A stretch of DNA of 23,166 bases. Origin: Plakobranchus ocellatus (lineage: Eukaryota; Mollusca; Gastropoda; Plakobranchidae). The stretch spans positions 579,896-603,061 of the forward strand of contig BLXT01000977.1 in the NCBI GenBank assembly GCA_019648995.1, in the 5' to 3' direction. Shown here one piece after another: positions 1 through 9,600 of this stretch. How positions within the stretch are numbered: position 1 is the stretch's first letter; each line of letters starts with the position of its first letter. The translations under genes were made by a program, and so were the position numbers. The notes under the pieces are model-generated. The model was given only the letters and a program-made list of their open reading frames with translations. It was not told where the DNA came from and made no database searches.

Positions 1-2318
1 CTCTTACTTTATGGCTGAACATTTCCCTATTCTCTTGTTTTCATGGATGCATTCCGATCCCCTATGCTTTCGTTTCTATATCTCACAATATTCCTAAAAT
101 GTTAACTGTAGTGTTAGCTGAAGAAAGGAAGAAAAAAAATATCATACAATGCATACTTTTTGAGAAGGCTTATTTCTTCTGAAAGGTCTAAAAAATAAAA
201 ATGGAAAATAACATTATTTTCGTAAAGGATTTTTTTTTTTATCTTTCAGGTGCACTGGGAATTATTTACACCATAGAGCCATTTAAACTTCGTAGTATAC
301 ATACATGAGAGGCCCCTTTAGGATTTACAAATCAAGAAAATTATGTAGAGCCTTAATAGTATGATTATATAAAATAACAATTTTAATAGTTCTTGAAGCT
401 ACCTTTCACCCCACCCTCACCTCTTCAGCACGCTTGAATGAAGAAAAAGGGTATTTTATGCATGACTTGTAAAGCTGTGAAATAGTAATGCGGAACTTAA
501 TAAGAAAATATGGGTTTTTCCAGTCACGTGAAAACCACATTGGAATTAAAAAAAAAAAAAAAAAAAAAGGTGCAAGGTAAGTTGAAAATAGGCTTATTCT
601 CTAAGGTCCTCTATTAAGCTTTCAGTTGAAATAAAAAGGCCAACTTTTTTCAATATTTAATCTAAAATGCTATCAGAAGGCTATTTTTTCTAATAATTTT
701 TATATGAAACTTAATACCGGCGTTTCTGTATGTCCGTGTGTCTGTCTATCTCTTTTTATCTATCTATATTATTATATTGTGTACAAAAGCCTGAATTTTT
801 TACGCTTAAGCTTACATATTATATAAAAGTATCTGTCGAATTGTTCTCTACTTATTTATCTTTGATTGTTCCCATGCATATCTTATCTGCCTATCCATCC
901 ATCTGCCCATCCTTCATGAAGTCATTTTCTTTCCTACCTATCCTGTACTAATTAATTTTCAATTGGTTGTACTTTCAAAAGTATTTTCCTACGAGTGGCC
1001 CGCCAAAAAAAGGAAACGATATACTCTTTTTATTGCGCATTGAAGAATAGATTAGTGAGATTCCATGGGATACTTACAAATTGATTGACTGGATATATAT
1101 TGGTATACTCAGTCCACTATTTTCGGTGTTCTTAGCGTTTTATATTCATTTATTTTCTCTCACAGGCCATTATTGATCAATTACTTCAATAAATCAAAAC
1201 CGAAGATCAAAATCCGTTGAAAATCTGCAGGAGTAGATTCTATTTTTCTTTTGATAATATGGAAAAAAAAAACTTTTAAAAGGGAAATATACAAAGCCTT
1301 AGATGCTCTGAAGACATCTTTTTTTTTTTTTTTTAATTAACCGACTGTGGGAGAGGTATTGACCTTTCGGAAAAGCCTGTACATGTCAATTAATTGTAGT
1401 ATTTACGCCTACATGACTTAAAAACTGCATGTATCTACCAATCTTGTTGGCAAACAGCATAGCAAGAAAATTATCACTTCAAAAGTGACTGAATGCTCAG
1501 TTCTACACTGCGCATCCATCTGTATTTGAATTAAACAGGCTGGCATCAAGGCAAACCATCCATTTCATCAGCTCTAAATAATGTTCGACGAGGTTAAAGA
1601 AGGTTTACAAAAAAAAAAAAAAAAGGACCAAAGGTAACAAAATGAGCAAACGCAAACGGGAATTCATTGAGGAGAGAATCAGTAGAAAAACATTTTTAGC
1701 TAAATTTGTTTTGGCAGCTAAATCACATGTTATGATTTTGATTAACATTTGACCGCAAGAAAGACATTTTATTCCCCAACATTTCCAATGCTACATCATT
1801 ACTGAAATGAGAGTATTTTTCCCTCTAAACGATGAATTGTGCGTTTGCAAAAGTTTTGTTCACGTTTATTGATAATCTTTAAATTTAGTTGTATCGGGTG
1901 GAAAAAAAAAAAAAAAACACGCTCAACTTCAATGACGCACAATTCCGCAACGAAACAATAGCAGATTCATGCAACTCTCCTTAAACATCGTCCCTCTAAA
2001 CACAGGTGTGTTTACGAATTTCATTTTAAATCTGTTTAATGGCTGCGAGACAATCAGACAACAATAATAAGGACACCTAAAAAGTGTAATATCATAACAT
2101 CAAGATTCGGGGTAAAATAAAAAAATCTTGCCAGACTAGACGTCTATAACCTGAGTAGTGAAAGAAACTAGAAAGTACATTTTTCAACAAGTACAGTAGG
2201 GCAACATTTCATTCTATTTTGTTCACACATAACACAACATAATTAATGGAAAAAAAAAAAGACTGGCCCCGCGATCACTCAATTTGAATCCAATGGGCTA
2301 CTAAATTTTGGATTCATA
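1..2318. other. AT-rich sequence, no gene recognised
   Basis: I see no coding homology, RNA gene or clear transposon. It contains A- and T-runs (e.g. 549-568, 1320-1334, 1610-1624) and degenerate TCTA/ATCC tetranucleotide tracts at about 728-775 and 888-912. The frame through those tracts is low-complexity. Confidence 0.5.
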
Positions 2319-2360
2319 GTGATAGACAAGAAATTCACTATGATAGACAAGAAATTCACA
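2319..2360 (+). repeat. 21-bp tandem duplication
   Basis: GATAGACAAGAAATTCAC occurs twice at a 21-bp spacing (2321 and 2342). Confidence 0.85.
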
Positions 2361-2370
2361 GAAGAACTGA

Positions 2371-2517
2371 AACAAAAAAATCAAGAGTACTAGAATTGAT
2401 TACGTACAAGAAATCAGAAAATCCATCACCTTGTGGAAAAACAGACTGGGGGCTTTTCTTGACAAAGACGGGGTGCCCATTGATCAAGTTCGACTATATG
2501 TAGATTTTGCGTTGTGA
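2371..2517 (+). pseudogene. Short unrecognised coding-like relic
   Basis: A 48-codon open stretch between stops contains IRKSITLWKNRLGAFLDKDG. Its composition is unlike the surrounding AT-rich frames. An adjacent frame just upstream (about 2340-2388) also reads as hydrophilic peptide before a stop. The pattern W-x-x-R-L followed by a glycine and a hydrophobic end faintly recalls the C-terminal tails of some eukaryotic DDE transposases. I cannot name a family, and chance remains possible. Confidence 0.25.
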
Positions 2518-2995
2518 TATCCAGATTTTGAGGTGCCCGTCCCTATCTCCAAGCTATACACTATTCAGGTATTTATTTATTCTACACAGCAAAATGCTTA
2601 GTGAGAACCATGTTATAGCGTCAACACGATCTTATCCACCCCTGAAGTCGGGAGCGTTTTTTTTTTTTTCTCGCTCACCCGATCCCCATATCATTTCTTT
2701 ATTCCATCCATACAGACTAGCTTTCACAGCATGATAACAAAAAGAGAGTGTGGAAACGATATGAAGATGAATGATGGTATAACTATAAGCTAGTTACCTA
2801 GCTTGGGTGCGTTTTGAGTTAGCTGAAGAGATATAACCAACTTGAGAAGAGTGGCTTAAAATATCACTAAGGATTTTTTTTTTCCAAGGACTGGCTATAT
2901 GTGGAAGCGAAACTGTTGCAGACTTAGCGAGTTTTCCCTCCACGTACAGATATCTTTGTTTTGTAGAACCCACCGTAAGATAAGTGTCAAGAAGG

Positions 2996-3067
2996 GTTTG
3001 AAACGTTTGCTCTAAATAGAACAAGTTAAGTGTTTGAAATGTTTGCTCTAAATAAACTAAGTGTTCT
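2996..3067 (-). repeat. 36-bp tandem duplication inside the Gypsy relic
   Basis: The word GTTTGAAAYGTTTGCTCTAA occurs at 2996 and at 3032. The 36-bp period keeps the frame, so the minus-strand peptide repeats LEQTFQTL. The copies have diverged, so the duplication is not recent. Confidence 0.75.
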
Positions 3068-3417
3068 TCCCAAGCAGTGCTGAAAAATAATAATTAATAC
3101 GTCCTCAAAGTAGTTAATGACGAAATCAAGGTATCCTAGTACATGTTCCTTTGCCATGCTCTCTGAAATCTTGGCGTTGCTGTTGAAAGACCACACAACA
3201 TGCAAGTGAACTCCATAAGTTCCAATGGTGCTCTAAATGCACTGAGCTTCTTGGAAGCCTCAGCCAAACGTATTGGATAATACCCCATTGTGAGACCTAT
3301 CTCAGTGAAAAATTTCACTTAGAAAGCATATATTGAAGGATAAGAACAGTTTTTAATTCAAATACAGTATTTTTATCGAGGCGCCTGTAATCTATTCCTA
3401 AACGGATTTTACCATAT

Positions 3418-3473
3418 GTGATGCGTTCTGTCAAAACGGGGCATAAGGTACCCTCGGGCTGTTTTGAGATATT
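3418..3473 (+). repeat. Left terminal inverted repeat of the 793-bp element
   Basis: It pairs with 4155-4210 on the opposite strand. Differences are T/C at position 5, A/C at about position 19 and a small indel near the CTCGGGC/CTGGCC stretch. Confidence 0.85.
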
Positions 3474-4154
3474 TATACCATTGTATAGTTCAGGTCTTAA
3501 GCTTTACTTTGACACCAAGTTTAATTCAAGTGGATAATTTTTGGCTGAGCTATGGGCATTTGAAGATGGTTGGTACGTGAAAAGCAAAAACTCATTTTAT
3601 TGAGAAAACTTGAGTTTAAAGTTTTGAATATATCTCCACAGCAACTAATAGGTTCTAATTATTTGAGAGCTACAAAATTTTGCAGTCACAAAAAGCACAT
3701 AATGCTTGACATTCACACAAAATTTCACACTATTTCATGCAGTTTTCTTTATTTTAAAGCAAATTATACATTCTATAACTCACCGCAACAATGCAAAATA
3801 AAGGAAAAATGCAGTCTCAGAAGATATTGCACGATAATTTATTTATGAGTCCATTTAATTTATATCTATTCAAGGACAGTGCTATATCTAGAAAGATTAG
3901 GTGTTCCTGATTGCAGTGATACCAAACAATGCCAGAGTAGCTTGTTGATTAATGACCAAAATCATTTTTAAAAAGGTTATGATTAGCGTAATTCTCAATC
4001 AATAATTAGACCTCTGTCAAAGAAATGCCGTATTTAGTGTATTTTCAAACCAAAAACACTGTTTTCTCATAATAAACCTCAAGACTAATGTCTTTAGGAT
4101 CGGAATATGCAATAAAAAATTTTAGCTAAAAAAAAGTGGATTAACTTTACATCG

Positions 4155-4210
4155 CAATATCTCAAAACAGGCCAGGGTACCTTATGCCCCGGTTTGACAG
4201 AACGCGTCAC
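4155..4210 (-). repeat. Right terminal inverted repeat of the 793-bp element
   Basis: It is the reverse complement of 3418-3473 with few changes, bounded outside by ATAT. Confidence 0.85.
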
Positions 4211-4345
4211 ATATTTCTTCTGCACGACAGTAATCGGGGAAGGGCTAGGACTATCTGAATGTTGGATAACACCAGTCGCTAACATTTTGTTCTATCTCTT
4301 CTTTCACCTTATTCAGGTTGATGGTGGTGTGATCGGGAATGTTGT

Positions 4346-5406
4346 ATTGTAAATTTGTAAATGTAACTCACCAACTCACAGCTGAGTTAAAAAGGAAGTT
4401 GAATAAAAGATCCTAGCAAGGTAAAGATGGTTTTCTTTTCATTAAAGCCAGGGGAGGAAAAGTGATTTATACCTCTTATCTTTAAAGTGACCAGAAATGA
4501 CTGCTAATAATTAATTTTAAGCAAACAAATAAGGCCTCAAACGCCAATTTGAAGTCCTATATCTAAGAAATCAGGGATTTATGATGAAAAAGATAAAATG
4601 AAAGCACAAAACAGAATCAAATAGCTAAATTCATCATGGTTTACAATATTTCAAAGCATACACCAAACAAAGTGAGGGTAATAATTCAGGAAATTTACAT
4701 AACCCCAACAAGGAGTAAAAAGTTAATCCGAATAGAAGATTTTTACCTTCTAAAATCTTTGGATAACTGTTATAGTATACTTCAGGTGTTCCTTCTTGAT
4801 ATACCTGGTTAACAGTAACACATTATTTTTTTTCACGATGACTAAGACAACTATTGACATATCACTCCAATGACAATGAGAATGGCTTTTAACGAAAGGG
4901 AAATAAATTCTTATAATGAAATAAAGATATTGATGGTGATGAGATGAAACCCGTTTTAATGATGATAATTTTGACTGCAGTTGAAAATGTAAATATTACT
5001 GAAAAAGAATTGGCAATTCATGAAATTTTATTTCTCACAACATGAAATCAAGAAGACAATTCATACTAATAGCAAAAAGATAATTCCTTTTGATTGAGAT
5101 AATGTCTCAACAGAAATTGGGAATGTGTGTTTGCATACCATATTTTAGTTATGGTAATTCAAATTCAATGAAACATTTTTCTAAATATATATCAAGCCAC
5201 CATTAAAAAAAAAAAACTATACACTTTTTTTTTTATTTTGATTCAGCTATATGGAAAGCTTACACTCATCTGATCTGTACGTTTATGATTTCAGTCCTTG
5301 GAGTAAAAATTTTTAAAAACTTAGAATAAAAAAAAAGTGAGATAACTGTACAGCAAAATTCCTTTGGATTAGTCTACCTTTACAATTTATATAAATGCAC
5401 AAATAT
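4346..5406. other. AT-rich intergenic sequence, nothing recognised
   Basis: No ORF with recognisable homology, no clear inverted repeat and no RNA gene seen. It may include unrecognisable remains of the Gypsy element beyond 4345. Confidence 0.45.
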
Positions 5407-5551
5407 CTTAGTGCTAGAGATCCATTGATACATAAAGGAGGCAGTTTTTTTTTTTTACTCTAAAATCGTCTTGGTAAACCTTAGTGCTAGAGATCCATTG
5501 ATACATAAAGGAGGCAGTTTTTTTTTTTTACTCTAAAATCGTCTTGGTAAA
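5407..5551 (+). repeat. Perfect 73-bp tandem duplication
   Basis: The unit starts CTTAGTGCTAGAGATCCATT and ends GTCTTGGTAAA, and occurs at 5407 and 5480. I see no difference between the copies, including the length of the internal 12-T run. The duplication is therefore very recent or an assembly artefact. Confidence 0.95.
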
Positions 5552-5771
5552 GAAGAGACACATTTCAAAGTATTAACCTAATGGCTTTTAGATACATATA
5601 TACTGTTAATCCACAAAGATAAATCACCTTTTGATTTTCTATATATAAAATATATTTTAAGCAACAAATCTGAGCAGAGTTTACTAAATCTAAGACACAA
5701 TGTGGTTGCACAAATTTTTTTTTTTTCTCTGCGATGAGTTACATTACAATAAACATATACTTTTTTTCTAG

Positions 5772-5903
5772 ACTCACATCAGCAAACTGTGGACTCAGAC
5801 ATGCTATATTTGTACAACCAGGCAGATTATATCTGTACAAATCAAGCTACATCCTTCATGTCAGATGTTTTAATAACTCACATTATCCAGCATGCCTCTT
5901 CAG
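5772..5903 (+). other. Possible orphan plus-strand exon, low support
   Basis: A 132-bp open block lies between TTTTTTTCTAG and CAG|GTGGCAAG, with the same phase at both ends. It would encode 44 residues with three cysteines and several aromatics (NCGLRHAIFVQPGRLYLY within it). I recognise no domain. Neighbouring exons are not evident, and a decayed or chance exon is possible. Confidence 0.2.
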
Positions 5904-6159
5904 GTGGCAAGAAAATGATACTTAAATATTGGCATGCCATTATGAGTGACAGTATATAATATAAAATATCTCATATTCTAAGCCTTAATTGTGAAGTCAT
6001 TAATAAAAAAACACACTCGCAGAATTCATTCTTCCACTACATGTCAAAAGCACATAAAATGTTAAGACCTTTACGGTAACAAAAATTGCCCAAGCAAAGT
6101 TAAAACAATTTTCGCATCCAATCTTCAAAATACAAATTGACAATAAATAAAAAAAATTA

Positions 6160-6337
6160 CATTGGGGTCTGTTTAAAGTCAACCTCTCAGGACCATCAAA
6201 ATTAGTTGACTTTAAGCAAGAGTTGACTTTATCCATAACAAAGAAATAGAGAAAAAAACAAAAGGAACTGCCATAAGGAGTTGATGTTTTGCAAGAGTTT
6301 CCCTTATAAGTGGGTTGACTTTATTCAGACTCCATTG
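6160..6337. mobile_element. 178-bp pogo/Tigger-like MITE with TA target duplication
   Basis: The two ends are inverted repeats. The left end starts CATTGGGGTCTG and the right end, on the opposite strand, starts CAATGGAGTCTG. About 21 of the first 25 bases match, including AAAGTCAACC. TA dinucleotides flank both sides (6158-6159 and 6338-6339). Internal copies of GTTGACTTTA (about 6204, 6221, 6314) recall the sub-repeats in pogo/Tigger termini of invertebrates, which are Tc1/mariner elements inserting at TA. It has no coding capacity and is therefore non-autonomous. Confidence 0.75.
6320..6325 (-). promoter_or_regulatory. Predicted poly(A) signal AATAAA of the RNase T2 gene
   Basis: This is the first canonical AATAAA on the minus strand after the stop codon, 217 nt downstream. 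It lies inside the terminal inverted repeat of the MITE at 6160-6337. Cleavage would be expected about 10-30 nt further on, near 6290-6310. Confidence 0.55.
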
Positions 6338-6541
6338 TAGCTCAGTTGATGCAAAGGTCGGAAAACATTGTTTGTTCTTTTGCAAAATGGCTCCTTGTAT
6401 TTAAAATAGAAATCAAAAGCAAAAAGTAATATAATTAAAAAGCAAAGCAATAAAAATATAATGTGTCTTCCTTTGCTAAAAATCATGCAGTCTCTCATGG
6501 CTATATACATAATGCACACTTGCACACTGATCAATCAACTG

Positions 6542-6640
6542 TTACTCTCTGGGAATTGGATAGTAGCTTATCTTGCCCTTGTGAGGACAGCCTTCAAAAC
6601 TCTCTCGGGCGGAAATGGCCAAGTCTTGTTTCTTCATGCT
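6542..6640 (-). CDS. RNASET2: RNase T2 exon 9: C-terminus and stop
   Basis: The last coding exon starts after acceptor TTTTCCTCCAG. It encodes residues 218-249 and a TAA stop at 6542-6544. FEGCPHKGKISYYPIPRE corresponds to the family C-terminal 'C......YP.P' segment, with Cys235 closing the disulfide to Cys188. The usual linker before it is shorter than in vertebrate homologues. Confidence 0.92.
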   Translation of the reverse strand, partial: SMKKQDLAISARESFEGCPHKGKISYYPIPRE

Positions 6641-9600
6641 CTGGAGGAAAATTTTAATAAAAAAAAAAATGAAGCAAAGTAATGACAAGTGATGAAAATA
6701 TTGCAAGAGCAAAATAATAAACCAGTCAAAATGTCCAGAATGGTATGATTTTATTTGTTATAAAAAAAACGGGCATTTTGTTGCAAGAAAAAATTACAAG
6801 TGCATATATTTCACATAATAGGAAATGAAAATGTAGGGAGATAAATTCTTTTGCTTTTATAGAAAAAAATTCTGCCATTGCCATCTGTGCTTAGCCATGA
6901 AAATTCCAAATACAATTTGCCCCTGAAAAGCTGTTTTCTTGGCCATTGAACTTTGTTTGTAATACAAAACACTGACACCAATTCACAGACAAAATACCAT
7001 AATCATTTTAAAAATTATGATTATTTACATCCACTTTCATGAGACCTATGGCTTATCTTATCTTGAAAATGGTTGTTAAGATTAGGTTAATGGCTTATAT
7101 AAGATAAATTGATGATCTCAATACCAAGATGGCTTGATTATTTGAAGAAAATTCCTGTATATTAGAGTATTAGACCTAGTTGTAAGGACAAGGGCCATTA
7201 AGTAAGGATTTAGATTATGGTTGGCAAGAGAACCTTTACAAAACATACAAAACATTTTCTTACATTAAACAACTGACAAACCGTTTTGAATCAAACTTCA
7301 TAAACTCAATACCTATGAAATAAAAAAATAAGTCATTGCTTCCTAGTTATTCCAAGTGAAAAGGAATGAAAAGTTTCAATTTTGGAGAAACATTGGTTGA
7401 ACTGACAACTGAAAAAACATATACATGCAAAATTTTCTTGCATGACTCAAATAAATACATTTTTAAATATATTTTTCAACAGCTTTTAAATTGATTATTT
7501 AAATGTCTCATTACCAGAAACATGTAGAGTAAAACAATAAAAAAACAAAAAAAGGTACACAAAAGAAACACTCAAACTGAATGGACATGAAAGACGCACC
7601 ATTCTATACATTTAAATATCTTTTGCATTTCATTTCAAAGATACACACAAGTGAATACCTCAAAATACAGAGTTGAAGTTTTTCTTGGATAGGTTACATC
7701 TGGGCAGTCTATCATTTCAAGTTGTTTGTTGAAACAGAGCCAGATTTGTTCCAGATGAAACATGTCATTCTGTTTCATTATAAAATTTAAGAACAAGGTT
7801 TCCTTTCAAAATTCAATAAAGATAAAAGCCATCATTTTATCAAGTATTAAAGAAGGAATGGAGGAAGCATCCTCTTGATAATATTACTATTTAAAATATT
7901 GATTTGATGATTTTCGCCTCATTTTTTTGCTTATTTAACAGGAAAAACTGACTTTATTTCAAGTGAACAAAATTTCAAAGGCTTATGGCTTAATGCCAAT
8001 ATTTTTGTGAGTATTGAATTTGTAATGTAATCTTTGTAAAATTTTAAGTTTGGATCATATCTTGCTATAATTTGATTGTTGAAAGGACAAAGATTTTTGC
8101 ATTTTGGGGAATAAATCAAGCTATTCACAAAAAATTTGAATGTTAAATAGAAATTTTATCTTGAATTTATTTGTTACATTACTGAAAACATATCTGCAGC
8201 TTGATTTTTTAAAAGCAATTTTCAAGAAATTTACAACTAAGTCTTCTTATATCAAGGCTAAGGGATGCATAGTTAGATCTGCAACATTTCTAACAGACTT
8301 TGAAAAAATATTTGTTTAAGAAAATTTGAGATTCACTGGATGTAGAGATGTGTATGATTCAGTTTTTAAAAATTTGCAACAAATTAGGAGGAAATGCCCT
8401 TATTAAAAGAAAAACTTTTATATAAAGAAAGACTTTAATAAAAAATATAAGCTTGTATAATAACCACTGGATAGGTTTTTAAAAATCCTTTCATAGTTTT
8501 TTTTTCTTTTTCAGTAAAGCAGCATAATTGTGGCACTCCTATGACAAGACTTTTCTTTTCACACTAAACTTGTACCCTTGTCATGACTACTTTATTGTCC
8601 AATGTTAACAATCCCTGTGTTAAAAAAAAACAAAACTAAGTATCAGTATAAGTCCCCCACAATTATTATACTTTCATTTGGCTTAAGTTTACATTTATTT
8701 CTTTTTAATATCTCCTGCTCATTCATAAAATGTATTTTGGTGGTCCCTTCCCATATTTTTCCTAGAAATATGCATGAAATGTGTGAAACTGAAACCCGTT
8801 TTCTGTAACTATGTTTGACAGTAAACCAACAACAGTAGGTGATTTTCGCCTACAAGACTAAAATTATTATGCTTGAGGACTTCCACTGCTAACATCCTTT
8901 GCAGCCTTAATATTGTGAGTCTAAACTGTGATTTGTACAAGAAGACAATAGAGTGAGAAATTTTGAATGTTCACTCTTTTCAAGAGTTTTCCAACTCTAA
9001 AAATTTGATCAAACCTTGAAAACACAAAAGCCAGGCATCATCCAATGAATAACTGTCTAAAGAATGTGTTTGGGTTTGGTGTGGTTATTACAGAATAAAA
9101 AAACAATTTCAATCATTTGTAACTACCCAACATCGTTTATCTTTTGCTTTTTCAAAGACTTTTACCAGTTTTAAGGAATTCTTGTTCAGAAGTTTGTTTT
9201 TTTGTCAGTAAATGGTCAGTTTGTTTAATTCCAATATTTTTAATGAAAATCTCAGTATTATATTGTCTATTTCACTTCATAAAATTTAGAATTAGATCAC
9301 ATAAAAACAAACAAAAAACTCACTTCCTCATCATGAACGCAGGTAAAGTTTGGGATCTTGCCATATCCTTTTTTCAATGCATAAAAAATTTCATCAATCT
9401 GAAATAAGAAGGTATATATGGAAAGATTTCAACTTTGAAAACCACATGAAAAACATACAAAACTACATTTTGTCAAATTGAACCCCTATAATTTTAGATT
9501 TGTTTTTCACATTCTGAATAATAATTGTATGTTGGAACCAATTTACAGGAGTCACACATTTAATCAAAGGAAATTGCCAGAATTTTTTTTTATTAGGCTT

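Larger units (their letters stand above)
3418..4210. mobile_element. 793-bp non-autonomous TIR element inserted in the Gypsy relic
   Basis: About 56 bp at each end form an inverted repeat beginning GTGAYGCGTTCTGTCAAA and continuing through GGGGCATAAGGTACC to TGTTTTGAGATATT, with few mismatches. ATAT flanks it on both sides (3414-3417 and 4211-4214). Removing it with one ATAT puts the interrupted Gypsy reading frame back in phase. The inside is AT-rich. The longest internal frame (3570-3848, plus) looks like nothing known, so I regard it as non-coding. A 4-bp target duplication narrows the superfamily but does not settle it. Confidence 0.85.
2790..4345 (-). mobile_element. Decayed Ty3/Gypsy-type pol (reverse transcriptase) relic
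   Basis: Minus-strand fragments follow the order of a Ty3/Gypsy reverse transcriptase. First comes KVKEEIEQ (about 4300) with the GVIQHSDSP block and QKK (4285-4211). After the inserted element comes the IDYRR block (about 3390). Next is the EIGLTMGYY block with EFTCMLCGL and FQRAW (3318-3136), then WEEHL (about 3070) and LEQTFQTL. The expected catalytic YIDD reads YFED (about 3105-3115). Frameshifts, stops and a 36-bp in-frame duplication (2996-3067) show it is dead. No LTRs, integrase or gag were recognised. RNase H-side similarity fades below about 2850. Confidence 0.85.

Noticed and set aside
730..951. 73-codon plus-strand ORF with Ser/Leu/Tyr-rich peptide
   Set aside because: Most of it comes from degenerate TCTA and ATCC tetranucleotide tracts.
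3570..3848. 92-codon plus-strand ORF inside the 793-bp TIR element as a possible transposase
   Set aside because: No catalytic or DNA-binding motif and random-like composition.
6461..6682. Two overlapping plus-strand ORFs
   Set aside because: They are shadows of RNase T2 exon 9 on the opposite strand.
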